A DNA stretch of 44,292 nucleotides, from contig JAAYYU010000324.1 in NCBI GenBank assembly GCA_012515235.1, positions 1 to 44,292 on the forward strand, read 5' to 3'. The notes beneath the pieces are model-generated. The model saw only the letters and a program-made list of their open reading frames with translations, was not told the DNA's origin and made no database searches. The position numbers and the translations under genes were made by a program. This stretch comes from Candidatus Anammoximicrobium sp. (GTDB taxonomy: Bacteria > Planctomycetota > Planctomycetia > Pirellulales > Pirellulaceae). Of the stretch, positions 8,853 to 16,098 are shown piece by piece (positions within the stretch are counted from its first letter, which is position 1; the number at the start of each line of letters is the position of its first letter).

Positions 8853-11780
8853 ATGGCCCGCCTCAAACCCTGGTATCAAGTCGTGACGCCCCGCGAGGAT
8901 TTGCGGGAAAACCGGCCGATGGACGCTTCGGAGTTCGCCGTCCATCTGGACCACATCCGCGAAGGCCGCGAGACCGTGTCGAAGGACTACAGCGATTCGG
9001 CACGGTTCTTTGACCGGACCTACATGACCGAAAGCCTGCTGGAGTTGTGTTCCCAGGTCGTTCGCCGCTTGTCTGGCATCCAGGTCGAAACGTCGGCCGT
9101 GTACAACATGGCCACGCAGTTCGGCGGCGGCAAGACGCACTCGGAGACCACCGCGTACCACTTGGCCACTAACGGCGAGAAGGCCAAGTCGTGGAAGGGA
9201 GTGGACCGGATTCTCGCCAAGGCCGGCGTGCCGCAAGTGCCCAAGGCGGACGTGGCCGTGTTCGTCGGCACGGAGTTCGACGTGATTCAGGGGCGCGGCG
9301 GGGGCGGGGAGCCGGTACGCAAGACGCCGTGGGGCGAGATGGCTTGGCAACTGGGTGGCGAAAAGGCGTTCGCGGCGGTGGCTCAGCACGACGCGCAGGG
9401 GGTGGCGCCGGCGGGCGATGCGCTGCGGGCGATGCTGCCCTCCGGGCCGACGCTGATCTTGATGGACGAGCTGATGAACTACGTCAGCCGTGGACGCAAG
9501 ACGGGGCAGCGGGACCAGTTCTTTGACTTTCTGCAAAACCTGTCTGAAGAGGCGCGGGCGCGGAGGGATTTGGTGCTTTGCGTCTCGATCCCCGCGTCGG
9601 AATTGGAGATGAATCCCGACGACGTGCGGGACCATGCGGCGCTTAAGAAGCTGCTGGACCGGGTTGGCAAGGCGATTATGATGTCGGCCGGCGCGGAAAT
9701 CGCCGAGATCATCCGCCGCCGGCTGTTCGAGTGGTGGGGGATGCCGGAAGACGGCCGCAAGGTCGCCAGCGCGTATGCGGAATGGGCGATCGAACACGCG
9801 CAGGAGTTGACCGGCATCGACGCCGACACGGCCTACGAGAAGTTCCAGGAGTGCTACCCGTTTCACCCTTCGGTGCTGTCGGTATTCGAGCGGAAATGGG
9901 CAAGCCTGCCCCGATTCCAGCGGACACGCGGAATTCTTCGGCTGTTGGCGTTGTGGGTCGCCCACGCCTATCAGGAAGAGCATCGCAAGGCGTCTGGCGA
10001 GCTGCTCATTACGCTGGGTTCCGCGCCGCTGGAAGATCCGACCTTCCGCGCCGCCATGTTCGAGCAATTGGGCTCGAACGAGTTGGAGATCCCGGTCACG
10101 ACGGACATCGCCGGGAAGAAGGACGCCCATGCTGCGCGGCTGGACCGGGAGGCCAACGCGACGATCAAGAAGGCCAGCCTGCACCGCAAGGTGGCTGCGA
10201 CGATCCTGTTTGAGTCCAACGGCGGGATGAGCCAGTCCCAGGCGGAGGCCGCGCTGCCCGAAATCCGGCTGAGCGTCGGCAGCCCCGAGCTGAACCTGGC
10301 CGACGTGGACCATGTTCTCGAAGGACTGGTCGGCACCTGCTACTACCTGAACTGGGACCGCAACCGGTATCGCTTTGGCCTGACGCCGAACTTGAACCAG
10401 ATCCTTGTGACGCGCCGCGGGGCCGTGAAGCCCAAGGAGATCGAGGAACGGGTCAAGCAGCAGACGCAGAAGCTGTTCGGCGAAGGCCCGAAAGAGATCG
10501 ACCGCCGGTTCTTTCCGGAACGCAGCAACGACGTTCCCAATCGGCCGGCCCTGACGTTGGTTGTCCTTGGCCTGGACAACACGCTGAGTGACAAATCGAC
10601 GCTACAGATGATGGAAACGATCGTGCGCGAATGCGGTGCGCCCGGCCGGACGTGCAAGTCGGCCCTGATCTTCGCCGTCCCGGACTCGGCTGACGCCATC
10701 CGCGACGCGACGCGGAATCTGCTGGCCTGGGAAGGCATCGACGACGACGAGGAAACGAAAGCGCGTTTGGATGAAGCGCAGAAGCGTCTGCTGGCCCGGA
10801 GCCTGAACCGGGCCGAAGGCGACATGAAGGAGACCATCTGGCGGGCCTACCGCAACCTGTTCCTGCTTGGCCCCGACAACAAACTGCGGCCGATCGACTT
10901 GGGGCAGGTCACGTCCAGCATGGCGAAGACCATCGTGGACTTGTACCTAAACGAGTTGATTCGCACGGACGAGGTTACCAAGGGCGTGGGCGCCAATCGG
11001 CTACCGCGCTACTGGCCGCCAGCGTTGACCGAATGGTCCACCAAGGCCGTCCGTGATGCCTTCTATTCGTCGCCCCAGTTGCCACGGTTGCTGGACGGCG
11101 ACACGATCAAACGCACGATTGCCAACGGGGTGAGTGAGGGGCTGTTGGGCTACGCCAGGAAGGACGACCAAGGGCGTCTGGAACTGATCCGCTTTCAGGC
11201 CAGTCTGAGTGAGACGGAAGTCGAAATCGACGACGGACTGTTCATTTTGAAGAAGGAAGATGCCGCCAAGCTACTGGACCCGCCGCGACTGGCACAGATC
11301 ACGGTCACTCCGACGCAGGTCGCGTTGAAGCCCGGCCAGCACGCCGCGTTCTCGATTGCGGCACGCGACCAATACGGGCACCCCATCGCCGTGCCCTCAA
11401 CAACATGGTCGGCCAAAGGCGGCTCGGTCAGCGACGACGGCCTGTTCACTGCGGGAGAAGACGAAGGCCAGTACAACGTGCGCGTCACGACGGACGGTTT
11501 GGAGGCGATTGCAGAAGTACGGATCGCGAAGGAGCCGACCCAGACGAAAGAAAAACAGCAGGCCGGCAAGCAAATGATCCGCTGGACCGGCGAGGTACCG
11601 CCGCAGAAGTGGATGAACTTTTACACCAAGGTCTTGAGCCGCTTCGCTTCGACACCGGGCCTGAAACTCCGCGTCAGCTTCGAGGTCCCGGCCGAAGGCG
11701 ATCAGGGCGCGGCCAAGGCCAACGAGACGAAATCGGGGCTGAAGGAGTTGGGGTTGGACGATAATCTCTCTCTGGAATAG
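8853..11780 (+). CDS. DUF499 family ATPase with Ig-like domain near the C-terminus
   Basis: Large P-loop ATPase (975 residues) of the DUF499 family, repeatedly found beside DUF1156 methyltransferases in defence islands. Walker A is TQFGGGKTHSE at about residues 86-96; a Walker B-like LILMDELMNYV lies near residue 200. At about residues 813-893 there is a segment resembling a bacterial Ig-like (BIG) domain: ITVTPTQVALKPGQ, then YGHPI, TWSAKGGSVSDDGLFTA and YNVRVT. After it comes the C-terminal block EVPPQKWMNFYTKVL. Ig-like domains are usual in surface proteins and odd in a cytosolic ATPase. The ATG follows GAGAGGA. GC-rich codons resemble those of the first gene of the operon. ATPase and family call are firm; the biochemical role is not known to me. 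Confidence 0.9.
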   Translation: MARLKPWYQVVTPREDLRENRPMDASEFAVHLDHIREGRETVSKDYSDSARFFDRTYMTESLLELCSQVVRRLSGIQVETSAVYNMATQFGGGKTHSETTAYHLATNGEKAKSWKGVDRILAKAGVPQVPKADVAVFVGTEFDVIQGRGGGGEPVRKTPWGEMAWQLGGEKAFAAVAQHDAQGVAPAGDALRAMLPSGPTLILMDELMNYVSRGRKTGQRDQFFDFLQNLSEEARARRDLVLCVSIPASELEMNPDDVRDHAALKKLLDRVGKAIMMSAGAEIAEIIRRRLFEWWGMPEDGRKVASAYAEWAIEHAQELTGIDADTAYEKFQECYPFHPSVLSVFERKWASLPRFQRTRGILRLLALWVAHAYQEEHRKASGELLITLGSAPLEDPTFRAAMFEQLGSNELEIPVTTDIAGKKDAHAARLDREANATIKKASLHRKVAATILFESNGGMSQSQAEAALPEIRLSVGSPELNLADVDHVLEGLVGTCYYLNWDRNRYRFGLTPNLNQILVTRRGAVKPKEIEERVKQQTQKLFGEGPKEIDRRFFPERSNDVPNRPALTLVVLGLDNTLSDKSTLQMMETIVRECGAPGRTCKSALIFAVPDSADAIRDATRNLLAWEGIDDDEETKARLDEAQKRLLARSLNRAEGDMKETIWRAYRNLFLLGPDNKLRPIDLGQVTSSMAKTIVDLYLNELIRTDEVTKGVGANRLPRYWPPALTEWSTKAVRDAFYSSPQLPRLLDGDTIKRTIANGVSEGLLGYARKDDQGRLELIRFQASLSETEVEIDDGLFILKKEDAAKLLDPPRLAQITVTPTQVALKPGQHAAFSIAARDQYGHPIAVPSTTWSAKGGSVSDDGLFTAGEDEGQYNVRVTTDGLEAIAEVRIAKEPTQTKEKQQAGKQMIRWTGEVPPQKWMNFYTKVLSRFASTPGLKLRVSFEVPAEGDQGAAKANETKSGLKELGLDDNLSLE

Positions 11781-11804
11781 TCCAAACGCGGCGAGTCACT
11801 GAAC

Positions 11805-12656
11805 ATGGACTTCTGGACCTACACCCCTCTCCGCGATGCCATGAAACAGCTCGGCGTCCAGGAAGACGCGGGTTCGTTCTACCGGAGCGCGTTTGCCGGA
11901 GCCGTCGAAATGGCGTCCGGCGAGTTCTACGGCCAACTGGAAAAGGAAGCCCTCTGGGAGCAAGGCCGTCGTCCGTACTACAACGTCTGGCCGTCGATCG
12001 TCCCGATGCTGACGCGGCTGAACCTGGATATCGACTCGGCGCTGATCCAACTTCCGCTGCCAGCGCTGTGCGTCCGGCTGCCGAAACAGCACAACCCGCT
12101 GACGTTCGGGTGGCAGGGCCAGTCGTATGACATCCGCTGTATGCTGATGGGGGCGACGAACGAAGGCAAGACGATCCTGATCTTGATGGACATCGGCGAG
12201 GTCGTGAACCAAGTCCCCGTGTACACGTACCAGAACTTTCTGCGGCAGGAAGGGCTGACGGTCGAACGCTCGTTGGCTGGGCTGCCCAAGCGGCCTTCAG
12301 CGGAAGTGGGCGTCCAGATTCCCGACGCCATGATCGCTAATTGCGTGCGACTGTGCTGTTCGCTGTGCCTGCTAGAGAACGACCCCTCGGTTATCGAGCC
12401 GGATGTTTTGTCCAAGGATCGGGACAGGTTCGAGAGCACTGGGGACCAGAAGTACGTGGACAAGGCGCACCGACGTGGTAAAGTGGGCTGGAACGTGGGT
12501 CGGCACATCGAAGTTGCGCCGCATTACCGGCGACCGCACATGGCGCTGGTGTGGACTGGCCGGGGACGAGCGCTGCCCAAGATCGTGCCGCGTCGGGGCA
12601 GCGTCGTGCATCGGGAGTTGGTGGAGAAGGTGCCGAGTGGATGGGGAGACACTTGA
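11805..12656 (+). CDS. Unknown protein, C-terminus faintly AcrVA2-like
   Basis: A 283-residue protein with no motif I can assign firmly. It has an aromatic-rich N-terminal half, a beta-rich middle (LPLPALCVRLP, then ILILMDIGEV) and a basic C-terminal block with PHYRRPHMALVWTGRGR near residue 240, followed by KIVPRRGSVVHRE. The arrangement of His, Arg and Trp in this block recalls the C-terminus of AcrVA2-type proteins, whose relatives are widespread in mobile elements, but the likeness is weak and from memory. It starts 24 bases after the DUF499 stop and ends one base before the ASCH-domain ATG, so it is part of the operon. It may equally be an uncharacterised defence subunit. Confidence 0.65.
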   Translation: MDFWTYTPLRDAMKQLGVQEDAGSFYRSAFAGAVEMASGEFYGQLEKEALWEQGRRPYYNVWPSIVPMLTRLNLDIDSALIQLPLPALCVRLPKQHNPLTFGWQGQSYDIRCMLMGATNEGKTILILMDIGEVVNQVPVYTYQNFLRQEGLTVERSLAGLPKRPSAEVGVQIPDAMIANCVRLCCSLCLLENDPSVIEPDVLSKDRDRFESTGDQKYVDKAHRRGKVGWNVGRHIEVAPHYRRPHMALVWTGRGRALPKIVPRRGSVVHRELVEKVPSGWGDT

Positions 12657-12657
12657 C

Positions 12658-12990
12658 ATGCGAGCCTTGAGCATCCGACAGCCGCACGCCGAAGCGATCA
12701 TGCGTGGCGTCAAGACGACCGAGTACCGGAACGCGCCCACTCGCATCCGTGGCCGAATCTACATCTACGCAGCCCTTGGTCGGTATTCCGCTGCCAAAGA
12801 GGCCGAGATGATGACGCAATACGGCATCTCAGACGTGTCCTGCGACAACCTGCCCCGTGGCGTCATCGTGGGGACGGTCGAACTGTACGACTGCGACGAT
12901 GGCGAGTGGTACGTTCGGAGCCCTGCGCGTGCGAAAACGCTCCGCAAGCCGAAGAATCACCCGCAGCCGATCTGGTTCAATCCGTTTTAG
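12658..12990 (+). CDS. ASCH domain protein
   Basis: A 110-residue ASCH domain protein, a fold related to PUA that binds RNA or modified nucleotides. The typical opening MRALSIRQPHAEAIMRGVKTTEYR is followed by RIRGRIYIYA and by GVIVGTVELYDC; these blocks are family hallmarks. The ATG was chosen because it lies one base after the preceding stop and begins exactly at the conserved domain start; a longer in-frame extension upstream would overlap the previous gene by about 250 bases. It is the last gene of the seven-gene operon. ASCH proteins often travel with defence and mobile genes, so a nucleic-acid recognition role is inferred by context. Confidence 0.8.
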   Translation: MRALSIRQPHAEAIMRGVKTTEYRNAPTRIRGRIYIYAALGRYSAAKEAEMMTQYGISDVSCDNLPRGVIVGTVELYDCDDGEWYVRSPARAKTLRKPKNHPQPIWFNPF

Positions 12991-13040
12991 GGCGGACTTC
13001 GGCCTTGGTTTGGGGACCGGTCGTGCTTAACGTTGTATAG

Positions 13041-13184
13041 CTTGGTGCTCATGGCGCCATCCTGAACACGGCCCGCTACGGCGGCGACCAGGCTATTGCC
13101 GCCCCCCGTCGCGAAGGCAAGACCTCAATCGTCCAGTGCGTGACTGCCGACGACCAACTCAAGCATGGCTGCCGATGGCAATAA
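13041..13184 (+). pseudogene. Decayed ATPase/terminase-like fragment
   Basis: A short open stretch bounded by stops translates with a convincing protein-like block, AAPRREGKTSIVQ, preceded by AILNTARYGGDQ. This is like the Walker A region of phage terminase-type or packaging ATPases, but no start codon or remaining domain is present. I read it as the remnant of a phage gene left at the junction between the defence operon and the mobile element. Apart from this, the 370 bases between 12991 and 13360 hold only an operator-like inverted repeat at 13206-13219 and GC-rich imperfect palindromes around 13310-13360. Confidence 0.4.
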
Positions 13185-13205
13185 CCCAACTACCAGGGGG
13201 TTCCG

Positions 13206-13219
13206 TTGTCATGTGACAA
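13206..13219. promoter_or_regulatory. Operator-like inverted repeat
   Basis: Perfect 6-bp arms TTGTCA and TGACAA around a 2-base centre. It lies in an AT-richer stretch between the end of the operon and the convergent minus-strand gene ending at 13361. It has the form of a dimeric repressor site, but no promoter could be recognised beside it. Confidence 0.25.
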
Positions 13220-13360
13220 TGAAATAGCTCAAAATGGTGGAATTCCCGTCTCGCGGACACCCGTAAAACTGGTGGTTCAACGCAGCCGTGTCAACTGTCG
13301 CCACAATCGTACCCGTGGTCCGGCAGCCGACTTGGAGCCGGGACCGCTGCCACGGCGGCG

Positions 13361-13906
13361 TCACATGCAGGAGCGGACCCACTTGTCGGCGGCGTTACTC
13401 ACAAGGGGCTCGCGCTTCCCACGATTCGGCGACTGGGGTTCGGCGGGCGGGATGACAGTCCAGCCAAGCCGCGCGGCGGCGTCGATCGCGATCTGGGGCG
13501 AGGACCGAATGAGGTCGGCGACGAGCGCGTCCAACTCCCGCCCGACATCATCATTGGTGGTGAGTTCAACGACGGCCTGCAAATCCTCGTTGTCCTTTTT
13601 CGCCCGCTCTTCCTCCGCGCAGAAAACCTGCAACCGAACCACCGCGAGCAGAATCTCAAGGTACTCCCTTGAACCCACTTCGGCCTTGTTGGCCGCCTCG
13701 ACGAGCGTCGCCGTGAACTTCTCGATGCCCCCAAACCGTCGAATCGCCATTTCCGCCGTCATCGTGAGCCGCCGGCGTTGCTGAAAAAAGAGCATCCCGC
13801 GGACAAAACGATCAATCGACTCGCCCCAGCGTTTTTTCCGCAGAAGCCGACCCCGCAACCTCTCGCGCTGAGCGTGACACGTCTTGCACTGATATCCGGT
13901 AGGCAC
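13361..13906 (-). CDS. Hypothetical protein with N-terminal CxxC
   Basis: A 181-residue protein I do not recognise. It begins with a single CKTC pair near residue 8, followed by a basic segment (RLRGRLLRKKR), then a mostly helical body and a proline-rich tail. The GTG at 13904-13906 is the only start in the frame after an upstream stop; a purine-rich AGGTGGAGG abuts it, unusually close. It is transcribed towards the defence operon and divergently from the gene at 14220. Codon use is typical of coding DNA on this strand, and the frames opposite do not look protein-like. Probably a gene of the integrated element. Confidence 0.6.
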   Translation of the reverse strand: MPTGYQCKTCHAQRERLRGRLLRKKRWGESIDRFVRGMLFFQQRRRLTMTAEMAIRRFGGIEKFTATLVEAANKAEVGSREYLEILLAVVRLQVFCAEEERAKKDNEDLQAVVELTTNDDVGRELDALVADLIRSSPQIAIDAAARLGWTVIPPAEPQSPNRGKREPLVSNAADKWVRSCM

Positions 13907-14219
13907 CCTCCACCTGTAAATTCTTGCAGATTACACGCCCCGTGACAACTACTTTCTGCGCAAGAGGTTGCGATTGGTTTTTCAGCCCTGCGGCCATTGC
14001 ACCTGTGCCAGGGGGCGAAATCCGCCGTTGTTGGAAAGATGGGTAAAATAACATGGAAGCGGCAAACGCCTGAAGACTTTGCGAGTTGTCTCTGTCGGTC
14101 ACGGGCGATTCCGTGCTACGATGATTCGGTGCGCGGCTAGGTTGATCCCCGAACGCCGGACAGTTCCGCCGGCCCGCCGCGCTTCTTTCCCACCCGGAAC
14201 GGGCCAGAGGAACACGGCC
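13907..14219. other. Divergent intergenic region, no gene seen
   Basis: This 313-base stretch separates two divergently transcribed genes, so it should hold promoters for both. I see no convincing sigma-70 type hexamer pair, no repeat and no RNA gene. An in-frame upstream extension of the gene at 14220 exists but has an Arg/Pro-rich, non-protein-like composition. Confidence 0.4.
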
Positions 14220-15146
14220 ATGTCGAACCAGCCCATACCGCTGCCGCATGAACTGAATGAGTCCTACCGCATTGCCTTCAGGCTGCTTGACGAACTACGT
14301 GAAATTCAGGTACTGAGCACGCACCGCCTCAACTCTTTGACGGCTGAGGATGTTACAGCCGTTGTCCCAGCACTTCGGGATTTGGCCCGATCGGCCAGTA
14401 ACATGTTCACCCTGGCCGAGCAATTACGAGACTCCCTGAGTTCGACAGCGCATACGATCCAATGGGCTACGAGCGAAAAGGGCAGGAACGCAACGGGGCG
14501 AGTCGAGGTCCAAACCACGCAAGGCGTGGTGCGAGAAACAACGGTAGTCGAGGCGATCCTGGAGCTAGGTCGGGTTTGGTGGTGTACGAGTATGCACGTC
14601 GCCGACGAAGCTGACAAGGCATTGGCCGCTGTCGCCGCCGGAGGTTTTCCAGACGCCGCAACTATCGCAGCGATCTGCCGGTTCCTTCAGAGCGAGCCCC
14701 GCGTAGACGACGAAGAAATCGCCAAGCTAAAGGTCGATTTGAAGAGGGAGTACTGGGATGTTGCCAGCGTACTTGGCGAACAGGAAGCGGACCCGCACAA
14801 GAACGTTCCTTCACTTCCACCGGAGGTCTTGGACTTCTTAAACGACCTGCCGTCGGATGAAACAGATGGTCTGCGGGAAGCGTACAGGCGGGACCACCTC
14901 TGGTTGGCGTGGAACGAAAACGCCGAGCGATTCGGGCCGGCGAAGATTCGCGATCGGTGGAACAGTATGTCAGACGCTCACCGGGAGTTGGTCTCACCGC
15001 GTTTGCCGAAAAAAGTAGGGTGTGGATTGTCGGGAGCGGCTACCGTCAAAGAGGGTCTGAAAAAGGCACGTCGAGAACGGCCGTCACGCAAAAGCAAGAG
15101 ATCCCCCAAGACGGCAAGCAAGGTCCGGTCTCGCAAGAAAACCTAA
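14220..15146 (+). CDS. Hypothetical protein with histone-like basic tail
   Basis: A 308-residue protein of unknown function. The start at 14220 is chosen over an upstream in-frame one because it follows AGAGGA by 8 bases and begins the protein-like sequence (MSNQPIPLP). The N-terminal two thirds are mainly helical. The last ~30 residues are almost entirely K, R, S and T (KKARRERPSRKSKRSPK and onward), a tail type that binds nucleic acid non-specifically. It is the first plus-strand gene of the integrated element and lies ahead of the excisionase-like gene, separated by direct repeats. A DNA-binding role is inferred from the tail only. Confidence 0.65.
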   Translation: MSNQPIPLPHELNESYRIAFRLLDELREIQVLSTHRLNSLTAEDVTAVVPALRDLARSASNMFTLAEQLRDSLSSTAHTIQWATSEKGRNATGRVEVQTTQGVVRETTVVEAILELGRVWWCTSMHVADEADKALAAVAAGGFPDAATIAAICRFLQSEPRVDDEEIAKLKVDLKREYWDVASVLGEQEADPHKNVPSLPPEVLDFLNDLPSDETDGLREAYRRDHLWLAWNENAERFGPAKIRDRWNSMSDAHRELVSPRLPKKVGCGLSGAATVKEGLKKARRERPSRKSKRSPKTASKVRSRKKT

Positions 15147-15150
15147 AAGT

Positions 15151-15180
15151 ATCCCCGATATCCCCGATCCTATCCCCGAT
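15151..15180. repeat. Three direct copies of ATCCCCGAT
   Basis: Three exact 9-bp copies lie at 15151-15159, 15160-15168 and 15172-15180, and a fourth degenerate copy (TTCCGATCC) at about 15191. They stand about 80 bases before the ATG of the helix-turn-helix protein at 15261. Such spaced direct repeats look like operator sites for an element-encoded regulator or like short iterons. Confidence 0.6.
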
Positions 15181-15260
15181 CTATTCGCATTTCCGATCCC
15201 CCATCGCCCCTTGGACAATTAGGCGTAGTTGAAACGCTGAATTGATCGAGGGGTTTCTTC

Positions 15261-15476
15261 ATGTCGGAACAAAGCACGCCGGAAGTTATCGAGCCGGGTC
15301 GTCTGTACTCCAAGGCGGAGATCAACCAGCGGCTCAGGCTGGGGCCGAAAGGCTGGCGGTCTCTCGTCCGGTCTGGCCTGCCGGTCGTCCGTTTAGGACG
15401 CGGCTCGTTCGTGTTCACCGACGATCTCCTCGCGGCAATCAGGCGACAGCAGCAGGAGGCCGCATCGTGCGAGTAG
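15261..15476 (+). CDS. Small helix-turn-helix protein (excisionase/MerR-like)
   Basis: A 71-residue DNA-binding protein. The sequence RLYSKAEINQRLRLGPKGWRS followed by GLPVVRLGRGSFVFTDDLLAAI has the layout of excisionase-type winged helix domains: a turn-helix, then a GLPVVRLG wing and an F-V-F strand. The ATG follows GAGGGG by 7 bases. It belongs to a cluster of small overlapping genes ahead of the primase. In integrated elements such proteins steer excision by the recombinase or regulate early genes. The ATCCCCGAT repeats just upstream are natural candidate targets. Confidence 0.7.
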   Translation: MSEQSTPEVIEPGRLYSKAEINQRLRLGPKGWRSLVRSGLPVVRLGRGSFVFTDDLLAAIRRQQQEAASCE

Positions 15477-15667
15477 CCTCCGCCGACATCTCCGATCGGA
15501 TCGAGGTCGTCGTTGATCCCGAAGCCGAGCCGACGGACTGGGACCAGGCTCTCGCCGTGTTCCTGCTCCGATACGTCAGGTCGCAAGCGATCAGCACCGC
15601 TAATGCTGCGGCGGCGGAGCCGGTCGATCACAACAGTACTACCGCAGCGAAGGAGGAACTCAAATGA
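15467..15667 (+). CDS. Small hypothetical protein
   Basis: A 66-residue protein starting at a GTG inside the end of the helix-turn-helix gene (10-base overlap). AGGAGG stands about 8 bases before the GTG, which is why this start is chosen rather than a longer open frame. The product begins MRVASADISDRIEVVVDPEAE and contains a WDQALAVFLLRYV helix. No family recognised. Its TGA overlaps the next ATG (ATGA), indicating translational coupling within the element's early cluster. Confidence 0.65.
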   Translation: MRVASADISDRIEVVVDPEAEPTDWDQALAVFLLRYVRSQAISTANAAAAEPVDHNSTTAAKEELK

Positions 15668-16023
15668 GTTCAGACTTGGAATTTGAAATCACTGTTGGTG
15701 GCGGCTGCGTGCCCGCCGGGTTCTACCGTGCCACGTTCGAGGGGGTGGAGGCGACGGAGCACGAAGAGTTCGGACCTGGGTTAAGGTTCATCTGGGAGGT
15801 CATCGGCGGTGAACACGCGGGCGAAAAGGCGACGCGGATCACCAGCGACAAGCCCACACCGAAAAACGCCGCAGGGCGCATGATCGCTGGCCTGACAGGC
15901 CAGACGCTGAAACCGCGTGTCAGGATCGACCTCGCTCCATCCGTCGGGCAGGAGTATCTGCTCCAAGTGGAGGAAACGCCGAACGGCTCGACACGAGTTT
16001 CAACCGTGATGCCAGCGGCTTGA
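15664..16023 (+). CDS. Hypothetical phage-like protein (DUF669-like shape)
   Basis: A 119-residue beta-rich protein. The pattern CVPAGFYRATFEGVE, FIWEVIGGEHAGEKATRITSD and YLLQVEE resembles small phage proteins encoded next to primases or single-strand-binding proteins (the DUF669 type), but identity is not certain. It starts in an ATGA overlap with the preceding gene and ends about 75 bases before the primase-polymerase, so it probably works with DNA replication of the element. Confidence 0.7.
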   Translation: MSSDLEFEITVGGGCVPAGFYRATFEGVEATEHEEFGPGLRFIWEVIGGEHAGEKATRITSDKPTPKNAAGRMIAGLTGQTLKPRVRIDLAPSVGQEYLLQVEETPNGSTRVSTVMPAA

Positions 16024-16098
16024 CGGTCACAGGAAAGCGAACGAGCCGGATGCCGCTGTCTGGCTCCGGCTCGTTCTTGATTTGAAAGGCTTTGCAAC

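Noticed and set aside
8850..10313. 487-codon minus-strand frame opposite the DUF499 gene
   Set aside because: Antisense shadow created by high GC; low-complexity His/Arg/Leu composition and no family, while the plus frame has a clear Walker A.
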